In this document: positions 55,164-64,000 of the stretch, piece after piece
Layout: every line of letters begins with the position of its first letter
How positions within the stretch are numbered: position 1 is the stretch's first letter
Source: Symsagittifera roscoffensis
Taxonomy: Eukaryota > Xenacoelomorpha > Acoela > Convolutidae
Assembly: GCF_963678635.1 (NCBI RefSeq)
Contig: NC_087062.1
Coordinates: 71,765,345 to 71,829,344 of the forward strand
Direction of reading: 5' to 3'
Length of the DNA: 64,000 nt
Notes under the pieces: model-generated
Seen by the model: only the letters and a program-made list of their open reading frames with translations
The model's database searches: none
What the model was told of the DNA's origin: nothing
Translations under genes and position numbers: made by a program

Positions 55164-58129
55164 AGCTGTGTTTAGACGCTAGCCAGTCGTTTTAGAACCT
55201 AGCTTTATTTTCCGTCGATATGAAGTTCCGGGCGAAAAATACATGGAAGTTTTTATGGTGCTCCTGGGTGTTGTTTTTTTTTAACATCATGACCGGCAGA
55301 ACCGTTAACGTGCAATCCGCGCCGAGCTACCGGGGCGGAAGGGTAGTACGGAACGGGGAAGCCTTCCGGATTCCCGAAAATAGCTTTTTAACCTAGTTTA
55401 GACCGAAAATTCACATACCACGAAGGGTGGGGGGATTGGCCGTCCCGTCGTTCCCTGAGAGGTTTGTGACTAAAAAGCCTTAAAGATATACAGGAAACCA
55501 AACAAAAAGTAGTATAGTGCATAAGTAAAAACAAAAAACTGTAAAAAAAAATTACATAAAATCAGTAGAAATCATCCCCCCAGACGAGATGTGATCCGAC
55601 CCTCCCATTCGTTGTTGTTAGATATATTGTTGTTACAGGCGTTCATAACAGTCAAGATTGTTACGATCAATTTTGTAGCCCGTTTCTGGTGCTTGTACTG
55701 TAGATTTAATTGAGTATTTAAACACGTTAATGCTAATTTGCGCTCAACCCGGACGGGTCTCGGGATTAGAGCAGAAGAATGATCCAAAGAGCAGTGCAAA
55801 CAGCAGCAAGAAGGGGCTCAAGGACAACAAAGATCGACTGTTGGGTATCGTTAACAAGTTTTGTATCCCTTTTGGTACAATAATTAAGATATAAATCTGT
55901 GGGGTGCTCAACAGTGACTGCACTGAAGTGACCCTCCACAGAGTTGCGTGCTAAGCACCTTAATTTGGATATTAAACAAGCCCGGAGAGGTATAATAATA
56001 CTAGTTTTACTATTTAGACAGCCTATATTAATAGTCCTATACCATTTTTTACTGAAAAACACAGTAAGCAGACCGATTTTTAGGGTCGAAATAATGATAT
56101 TTTGATCCTCCCACAAATCAAGATTTTTGAGATATCGATGTTTTTGAAACAAAAAAGCGCAATATTAGTAAGTTACATTGTAACTCTACTAGTATAATAG
56201 GTGGAACTGGTTGAGTTTAGTTCGGAAGTGGTTGGAACTACCGAAGACCGAATTTTCTTGATTTTTAGAAAAACGAAACGCTACAAAATAAGAAATTTTT
56301 TGAAATTTCTGACTTGAGACGTTAAAAATTGTTGAGCGGACAATGTTCACTAGTGAATCGACAGGTTTCAAAACCCGTTTGCCAATAATCTTCTGGGCTG
56401 CAGTGAAATCGAACGTGATTGATTTAGTGGATTCATCAATTCGGAAAGGTCCAGATAGCATTGTTTTTAGCAAAATTTTTCTGTTGGAACGTTTTAGATC
56501 GGATTTTTTGCATTGAATTAGAAAAATTTAGGCCTTTTGAGCTCAGATCAAAAATCTTTAAGTCGAAAGGATAAGAATTGCGAAAAAGTTTAGGCGGAAC
56601 CTATTAGTGAGAAAAATTTTTGAACCTTAGGAAAAAGACGTTTTGGTTAATAACTTTGGAACTACTAGACAGATCCAGTTGATCTTGGTACCATCAGATA
56701 GATCAGACATTAGATGAGCTTACTCATGCGGCTTTCAATTATCAGAAAAAGTAAGCCTAAAACTTTTTAAAGATTGTTTTTAGCAAATTTACCAATTTGT
56801 GAAGGTAGACCTTTCACGTTTTGGAAAAAACTTTTTGGGAAGACCTTATACCCCTACCAAAGGGTATTAATGGTTGATTAAGACAATTTTACGCTGTTCT
56901 AAACAAAAAATAGGGCTCAGGATCCAAGAAAACCATTGTTGAGTCGAAACTAGGCTAGTTAGTAGAGAAGTAAAATACGAGGCTCAACTACGATCCGGAA
57001 GGGTCTAGGGACAGAAAATACACCCTTCCTAGTTAGTTCTTACAGCATAAAAGCATCGGAGAATGGATCCGGAAGGGGCTCAGGTGAATATTTCAAAAGT
57101 CCCGCAAAAGTTATTTTTACAATCCCGGAGGGAATCCAATCCGGAAGGTTCCTAATTTTGCCAATCTGGAAAGGTCACAATTTTGCCAATCCGGAGGGGT
57201 CCTGGTTTTGCCAATCCTGAAGGGTCCCAACTCACCAATCCGGAAGGGTCCTATTTTTTCCGATCCGAAAGGGTCCTAATTTTGCCAATCCGGAAGGGTC
57301 CCAATTTTGCCAATCCGGAAGGGTACTAATGCCTAATTTTGCCAATCCATAAGGGTCCTAATTTGCCAATTCGGAAGGGTTCGATTTTTTTCAATACTTA
57401 AGTAGACAAAAAAAAATTAAATAGTAAAGAATATTAGGTTATTAGGAGTCAGGCTAGAAACCAGTGACTGCACTGGTAACTTGCTTTTTAAAAAGACCAG
57501 AGCAAAAAAAAACATATTCGCGACACTAAGTCTAATCGAAATAAAAATTTGATACCAGTTTGTGTGGATTGAAATTCAAATCGTTTTTGGATAAGTGATT
57601 GCCTTGAGGGCTTTAGTAGGTCTAGCTGGGGCAATCCGAAGGCAGATAGTTAACACAGGACTCGGTGGTTGCAATAGACGCCCACTCGAGAAAATTACTG
57701 CCTTAAAATTTTGTCTGTTTGGTGCAGTACCGAACAGGGAAAGCTCTTTCTTTAGAAACAAGTTCGACTATTGTATTGCGACTAACTAAAGTACAAAACA
57801 CATACCTTTTTCATTGAAAATAATTTTAATTTTTCTTCGTTTTTGGTTTTAAATCAATAATATCTGTTCTCAATTGAGTAGTGAGTAAATTATTTTTTAA
57901 GTATATTGATATCATCAGACTGTGCTAATTTCATATCTTACAACTAATAACCAACCTTTGTGAATAAATTGTATACACGCTGTACCGTGATAGCAAACAA
58001 GGATTCGTGGTCACTATTTAAGTAAAACTTTTGGAGTTTACTGTGTTGTGTTATTATTATCAGTAGTCAAATAACAAGAACATTAGCCATCGAATTGAGT
58101 GTATAGGCAGTATGAAGCGATAAATCCAA
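55164..58129 (+). mobile_element. Terminal (LTR-containing) block 2, shared by elements 1 and 2
   Basis: Serves as the 3' block of element 1 and the 5' block of element 2. It matches block 1, with a more degenerate minisatellite (57120-57395). It also has about 180 bp (57885-58065) before CAGTAGTCAAATAAC that is missing from block 1. It matches block 3 at an offset of 7250 bp with few differences. Confidence 0.65.
57120..57395 (+). repeat. 25-bp minisatellite in terminal block 2, shorter and degenerate
   Basis: About ten units of AATCCGGAAGGGTCC-TAATTTTGCC with more substitutions than the other two arrays. The long open frames seen in the other arrays are not present. Confidence 0.85.
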
Positions 58130-60415
58130 AATGAGTCTAGACAAGTAAAGAATACCTAAACTAAGTGATAGCTCTAAGAAATTCATACCAGAGAAACAAA
58201 GAAAAGCAATGAACAAACCTTTAGTGGAAAGGATTGCACAAACCCGGACCGACAGAGGGAAGAAAGTTTCGGAATGGGTGAAACCAGTAGTCAAAGTCCT
58301 CAGAAAGACGAAAGACAATGTTAGAAGTAGAGGTCCATCCGGACCCTGCCATAGATGAAAATCGGGAGGGACATGGAACGGAAGGGAGATGAAACAGAAG
58401 ATTGGCGAGTGAATATACTCCGGTAGAACAAGGCCGAGATTTTGCCACTTCCGCCGGGACTCTAGACCGAGAAGAGATGTCGGAACTGTCCGACATCTCT
58501 ACCTAAAACGCAACGACTACAAGATCACCCACTGACAACACTATGATGCATGGGGTGACGGAGAAACCGGCAACGTCCTCCTCATTTTCAGAAAGAGTGA
58601 AGAACACTTTAATAAACTTCTTTCCATACCATAGGAACGGGCACAAGAGAAGAAGCAGAAACTCAGGAAGAGGAGGAGGATGATGACGAGCAAGATGACT
58701 TCGGATCTCAAGTAAGCCTCAATAGTTCGACTCAGGAGAATGATGCATACACCAATAGAGAGACTGGATCCACAAACAAATTTGGTGTAGTCAGGACAAT
58801 AAGCAAGACCACAAATTGATCGAACCAGTCAGGAGATTTGGTGACCATGACGAATTCGGAAGTGCGACCCGGAAAGAACAAAAACACAGGGCCATGTAAC
58901 CCACCAGTGGATCCAGAAGCTGATTATGAGGAGATGTCGAGGTACAGAAGTAAGACTCGAGTCCCGATCAGCACCAAGCTGCCTGGAACCGATAGGTTGA
59001 CACCACCACTTGTGACGCCATGTGTGACGCCATGTGACTTGTGTGGACAACGGAGCATCAATCGAAGAAACCTTGACCAACATAGTGGACAGCATTGGAG
59101 AGCAGAATGAACAGATGTCCTTAAGAATGAGTGAATTAGAAAGGACAGTCCACGTCGACAGAGAAAGCCTGTGGGAAAAAACCAACTGCAACAGACAAGA
59201 AATTAGCAAAAACGAAAAACGCTTGAAGGAAAGAACGGATGAATACTTGGCCAAAAACTTGTCGCGAATGACGAGGGAAGCTGAGTAAAGATAATTACGG
59301 TTGAGAGAAGACATGATTAATATGAGAATTCAGCAAAAGCAGACTCTTGGGACTCTTGACACGAAGATAGACGCGATGATGGAGAGGCGAACTCAGGCTA
59401 TTATGGATAGGTTGGATAGGCTACTAGGAAACAAGAAAGGATCGAAGACTGGGGAAACAAACTCAGGAGAACACAGCAGGGAGCCGAGAGTGAACTTCAA
59501 TGAACAACGCAACAGAAAAAGGACATATGGATCCACGAGAGGAAGGGGCAGTTGATCCAGCTATGCCACAGGGGACAATAGGCCACGGGGCCCAAACATC
59601 AGAGGAAGTTCAACTGGAAACAGTTCGACCTCAAACGAACGTCTGACGCGAGACACACATGCGACTGGGACATGTGATTGCATGAACTGGAATCATGCGA
59701 ATCAAGAAAGAAGTCAACCGAGCGACACAAATAGGAGGGAAAACCCAGAGCCTCTAACAGGGGGCAATGTTGCTCAAGCGGGGCATTCAAGGGACGCAAC
59801 ATCAATGGCCACTGCCTTTGAACCTCTGAACAGGTCCTTGGAAACATTCTCAACGAGGTTATCTAGAACCAGTGAACAAAGTGAAAAGTCCAGAAGGGTT
59901 TTTAAGAAACCAAGATGATACAAAGACGAATCTGATGGCTGTTTTGATACCTGGATAGAGGTAATGAAACTGCATTTTGAAGAGGGGGACTTGACAGAAA
60001 GACAAGAATGCAACGCGCTCACCAGTAACCTGGAAGGGACAGCACTAAGCTGCGTGATGACCAAAAAGCAGTACCAGCAATACACTGCTGAAAAAATCTT
60101 TGAAATCTTGTCTTGTTAAACTGTTTCGGCTCAGGGGTACAAGGACATCAAACAATGATGCGCTTCGAAAAACGGAGGCAATGTGAAGACGAGACGATAG
60201 ACAAGCTTCTAGACAATTTGAAGATGCTTAGAAGGTGTAGCCAACAAGATGAATCGAACAGAAGGATGAACTTAGCAGTAGCCTCAAAATTCATCGATGG
60301 TGTGAAGAATGATGAGCTTCGAACGATGTTAGCGACACATTACACACCACTTTCAACCAATGCGCCAACACCAGAGGAGTCGGGACTCCAGTCAAAGGAA
60401 TATCTTTTACTGTAG
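58130..60415 (+). pseudogene. Ty3/gypsy-like gag, element 2 (broken)
   Basis: It has the same domain order as element 1, with additional lesions. A TAA lies five codons after the first ATG (MSLDK, stop), a TGA (about 59917) lies where element 1 has a Cys before YKDES, and a 5-bp TCTTG duplication (about 60107-60116) shifts the capsid frame. It retains the segment 59629-59870 (ERSQPSDTNRRENPEP and a Ser/Thr-rich part) missing from element 1. It ends at the same TAG (60413-60415). Confidence 0.7.
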
Positions 60416-61090
60416 CCTCCAATGAGATCTGGCTATTACAGAAACAGTTATGGCAATTTTATCAATGGACCAGCAAACCAAGGCAACAACTGGTACAAAC
60501 CAAGGGACGATATGGACAAGAGACGCTCTTGTGCAAATTGTAATTCGACGGACCATCACGTGTCAGCATCCCAACCTACAAACAGTGCATGAAAGCAATA
60601 GGCTTCAGCCTCGAGGATGAAGATGCGTCAGAGGTCGATCATGAAGATTTCATGAGGGGAGTAATTGCAAAAATCGGCCCAAGGTGTTTCTTTTGAAATT
60701 TGGAAGGTCATTTTCAATCGGATTTTCCCCATTTTTGGGATGCGGTGGCAGACATCATGCATCCAAGGCATGAGGCAGCTTTATCGGGTGTGAAAGCCAC
60801 CAAGGCGTGCCTGTTGAGTGAAGCGGAGGCACGCAGAAAGGAGAAATCGCAAGAGCTGGCAACAAAGAAGATAGAGGCAGCAACGGAAGAGATATGTGAA
60901 CCGGAGCCGGTGACTGTGGCAGAAGATTTCAAAATCGACTATAAGGCAGCAGCAAGAGATGCCTTATACAGAGTCCAGCAGGAATTGGTGACGAAGGAGA
61001 TCGAGCAACAAGTGAAGCTCGAACTAGAGAAAGAGAAAACTCAGAAAAGGTTAAACGCCTTCGAGGCATCGGAGGTTGAAGTAACGAAAG
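60416..61090 (+). pseudogene. Zinc-knuckle region, element 2 (broken)
   Basis: CANCNSTDHHVSAS (from about 60530) and CFF, stop, NLEGHFQSDF (60685-60726) repeat the lesions of element 1: Ser at the last ligand of knuckle 1 and TGA at the second ligand of knuckle 2. The last Cys of knuckle 2 is also changed to Phe. The downstream Ala/Glu/Lys-rich region is open from 60700. Confidence 0.65.
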
Positions 61091-61431
61091 CACCAAGCAG
61101 TTTGAACATGAAACTAAACGTGATCTCCGGGCAGACGTTCGGCATGGTGCCACAGGCAAGCAGAATACAGTCACTAATTTCAGTTGCGGGACATCAGGTA
61201 ATCAGGAACCTAAGTGAACCCTCAGATTTCACCATGATGCCTTTAGATACATATGCAGATTATCCGAGACAGATAGAGCCACGCACTGAGTCAAGAGCTC
61301 AGCGACGATTGTTGACAACGGGTGGCCCTCGAAAAAAGAAACTCCACGGGCGCTACGTTGAAGTTCATGGACCGTATCAGGTGATGTTGAACGTTAACAG
61401 GATAAGTATCTACACTAGGACCTACGCCTAA
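60700..61431 (+). CDS. Gag-protease linker frame, element 2 (243 codons)
   Basis: This is the longest open frame in the element series. It starts inside knuckle 2 (MEGHFQSD) and covers a helical Glu/Lys stretch (ATKKIEAATEEICEPEPVTV). It then runs into a folded-looking part with NVISGQTFGM, IQSLISVAGHQVIRNL, TYADYPRQ and LTTGGPRKKKLHGRYVEVHG, ending at TAA. It is equivalent to the linker between nucleocapsid and protease in this gypsy family. In element 1 its second half is deleted. Whether it is expressed on its own is unknown; the ATG is probably only the first one after the TGA. Confidence 0.5.
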   Translation: MEGHFQSDFPHFWDAVADIMHPRHEAALSGVKATKACLLSEAEARRKEKSQELATKKIEAATEEICEPEPVTVAEDFKIDYKAAARDALYRVQQELVTKEIEQQVKLELEKEKTQKRLNAFEASEVEVTKAPSSLNMKLNVISGQTFGMVPQASRIQSLISVAGHQVIRNLSEPSDFTMMPLDTYADYPRQIEPRTESRAQRRLLTTGGPRKKKLHGRYVEVHGPYQVMLNVNRISIYTRTYA

Positions 61432-61439
61432 ACAGTTAG

Positions 61440-62017
61440 TGACCAAATGGGGCTAGAATCGGCCATGATGCCAAGATGGAGCAAGATATAGTACACTTAG
61501 GGTACAAGACAGATGTGACTGCACATCTGCTAGATACCAATGGGAAGAAAATTAGAGTGACAGGACTACTGGATACAGGAGCAGTGGTAAGCTTGATGCC
61601 AAAAAAGACCTGGGAAAGAATGGCTTCACCAGGGAAGATCTAGTTCCCACGAACCTCAGATTGGCGGCCGCCAACCGCGGAGCAATCTACGTGGCCGGAA
61701 AAACACCAATAACGGTCCTTCACATGGGAGGACGCAATCTTTGGATGAGCTTCCTGGTGGTTGAAACTTCAGACATTTCAGACCAATTCATCTTGGGAAG
61801 GAATTTCGTCAGGAATTCCGATGTGATAATTGACTTGAACAACGGCCTAATAAGGATTAGAAACCCGGACCGGAAGTATGTTAAGAGACCAATTAAAAGA
61901 ATAACAACAGATGAAAACAAGGTGCTAATTTTTTTAAATAGAAAGATAAAACTACTGTCGGGACAAGTTAAAACTAAAAACAATTTTCAGGATGAGAAAT
62001 TTAAATTCGTTAAGTGA
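61440..62017 (+). pseudogene. Retropepsin-like protease, element 2 (DTG present, frameshifted)
   Basis: LLDTGAVVSLMP (DTG codons at 61572-61580) is the aspartic-protease active site. This frame stops soon after, at MASPGKI and TAG (61640-61642). The second half continues in another frame (61661-62017) with LWMSFLVVETSD, ILGRNFVRN and DLNNGLIRI. A small deletion common to the family copy therefore separates the active site from the flap/C-terminal half. Confidence 0.65.
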
Positions 62018-62413
62018 TAGTACAGAGGTGTGTCTGGTACTCAACCCAAAAAAAACAAAGCTCGGTGATTTTAGGCCGGAGCTTTTCAAAAACACAAAAC
62101 GGGTTGTGTGCCAGTGTGTTATTGAACACACTGGACACCACGGTTTCGATCCAGCGTGAAAAGAAACTTGGTTACGCTTTGCCGATGAAGAGCGAATATG
62201 AGGAGACCCAAAACTTGAAGAGATATATCGTGAAAAACTGCCCGAATCATGCTGATAAAGATTTAAATTTTAAAGAGAATAGTTGAATTTATAACTATCA
62301 ATAAACTGTTTTCGGTGAAGTTCGAAGCGGATGACCGCTTGTCGAGTTGCTCGAATTTTCCGGGGCGTCGCTCGTCAAACAAAGTAGAATCCGACAAACC
62401 GGTTAGCATGTAG
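62014..62413 (+). pseudogene. Post-protease segment ending at ATG-TAG, element 2
   Basis: It reads LGRSFSKTQNGLCASVLLN, KKLGYALPMKSEYE and a final open stretch ending KPVSM, TAG (62411-62413), nearly identical to element 1. No reverse transcriptase follows. Confidence 0.6.
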
Positions 62414-64000
62414 AGCTGTGTTTAGACGCTAGCCAGTCGTTTTAGAACCTAGCTTTATTTTCCGTCGATATGAAGTTCCGGGCGAAAAATACATAGAAGT
62501 TTTTATGGTGCTCCTGGGTGTTGTTCTTTTTTAACATCATGACCGGCAGAACCGTTAACGTGCAATCCGCGCCGAGCTACCGGGGCGGAAGGGTAGTACG
62601 GAACGGGGAAGCCTTCCGGATTCCCGAAAATAGCTTTTTAACCTAGTTTAGACCGAAAATTCACATACCACGAAGGTTGGGGGGATTGGCCGTCCCGTCG
62701 TTCCCTGAGAGGTTTGTGACCAAAAAGCCTTAAAGATATACAGGAAACCAAACAAAAAGTAGTATAGTGCATAAGTAAAAACAAAAAACTGTAAAAAAAA
62801 ATTACATAAAATCAGTAGAAATCATCCCCCCAGACGAGATGTGATCCGACCCTCCCATTCGTTGTTGTTAGATATATTGTTGTTACAGGCGTTCATAACA
62901 GTCAAGATTGTTACGATCAATTTTGTAGCCCGTTTCTGGTGCTTGTACTGTAGGTTTAATTGAGTATTTAAACACGTTAATGCTAATTTGCGCTCAACCC
63001 GGACGGGTCTCGGGATTAGAGCAGAAGAATGATCCAAAGAGCAGTGCAAACAGCAGCAAGAAGGGGCTCAAGGACAACAAAGATCGACTGTTGGGTATCG
63101 TTCACAAGTTTTGTATCCCTTTTGGTACAATAATTAAGATATAAATCTGTGGGGTGCTCAACAGTGACTGCAATGAAGTGACCCTCCACAGAGTTGCGTG
63201 CTAAGCACCTTAATTTGGATATTAAACAAGCCCGGAGAGGTATAATAATACTAGTTTTACTATTTAGACAGCCTATATTAATAGTCCTATACCATTTTTT
63301 ACTGAAAAACACAGTAAGCAGACCAATTTTTAGGGTCGAAAAAATGATATTTTGATCCTCCCACTAATCAAGATTTTTGAGATATCGATGTTTTTGAAAC
63401 AAAAAAGCGCAAAATTAGTAAGTTACATTGTAACTCTACTAGTATAATAGGTGGAACTGGTTGAGTTTAGTTCGGAAGTGGTTGGAACTACCGAAGACCG
63501 AATTTTCTTGATTTTTAGAAAAACGAAACGCTACAAAATAAGAAGTTTTTTGAAATTTTTGACTTAAGACGTTAAAAATTGTTGAGCGGACAATGTTCAC
63601 TAGTGAATCGACAGGTTTCAAAACCCGTTTGCCAATAATCTTCTAGGCTGCAGTGAAATCGAACGTGATTGATTTAGTGGATTCATCAATTCGGAAAGGT
63701 CCAGATAGCATTGTTTTTAGCAAAATTTTTCTGCTGGAACGTTTTAGATCGGATTTTTTTGCATTGAATTAGAAAAATTTAGACCTTTTGAGCTCAGATC
63801 AAAAATCTTTAAGTCGAAAGGATAAGAATTGCGAAAAGGTTTAGGCGGAAACTATAAGTGAGATAAATTTTTGAACCTTAGGAAAAAGACGTTTTGGTTA
63901 ATAACTTTGGAACTACTAGACAGATCCAGTTGATCTTGGTACCATCAGATAGATTAGACATTAGATGAGCTTACTCATGGGGCTTTCAATTATCAGAAAA
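62414..64000 (+). mobile_element. Terminal (LTR-containing) block 3, cut by window end
   Basis: Matches block 2 (55164-56750) at an offset of 7250 bp with only scattered single-base changes. It is probably the 3' block of element 2, and perhaps the 5' block of yet another unit beyond the window. Confidence 0.7.

Overview
The window is AT-rich animal (metazoan, apparently invertebrate) nuclear DNA. The evidence is a multi-exon gene with GT-AG introns and matching splice phases, a FAM184-family coiled-coil protein (a family known across animals), and dense remnants of Ty3/gypsy, LINE, FLYWCH/MULE and hAT-type elements. I see no operons, ribosomal RNA genes or CRISPR. The species cannot be fixed from the sequence alone. 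Almost every open frame outside the one gene is short, and most reflect AT-rich chance or broken transposons.

Region 1-21.4 kb: one gene on the minus strand, a FAM184A/B homologue. Twelve exons (21357 down to 1277) join in phase to give 872 codons. The start codon is at 21349, and the C-terminal exons lie beyond the left edge. The first large intron (16741-19800) carries a decayed FLYWCH/MULE transposase. The 10.9 kb intron 5676-16565 carries a decayed Ty3/gypsy element in the same orientation as the gene. Its pol part (about 3.56 kb) is present twice in tandem with almost no differences. Tandem tRNA-like and interspersed repeats lie around it.

Region 21.4-31 kb: no convincing gene. It holds a well-delimited hAT-type MITE with 8-bp target duplications (24606-24979), a 120-bp-arm inverted repeat (27078-27500), a primer-binding-site-like motif with a gag-like remnant (28.1-29.0 kb), a perfect hairpin (29146-29193) and a two-orientation cluster of an ACCGCTCAA repeat (29.46-29.70 kb).

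Region 31.2-34.9 kb: a plus-strand non-LTR retrotransposon (LINE) remnant with ORF1, endonuclease and reverse transcriptase parts in the right order but frameshifted. It is followed by a TCGAC-rich minisatellite.

Region 35-48.3 kb: diverged tandem repeats of about 1.8-1.9 kb, then a roughly 3 kb X-Y repeat present in two to three copies. The array is interrupted by a fragment of the long terminal-type block found further right.

Region 48.3-64 kb: a head-to-tail series of Ty3/gypsy-like elements, arranged terminal block, gag-protease, terminal block, gag-protease, terminal block. Both internal units encode gag, zinc-knuckle and protease segments but have no reverse transcriptase, RNase H or integrase. 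Both share the same inactivating lesions, which suggests a non-autonomous family that spread after losing its own coding capacity. The terminal blocks contain a 25-bp minisatellite that stays open in several frames.
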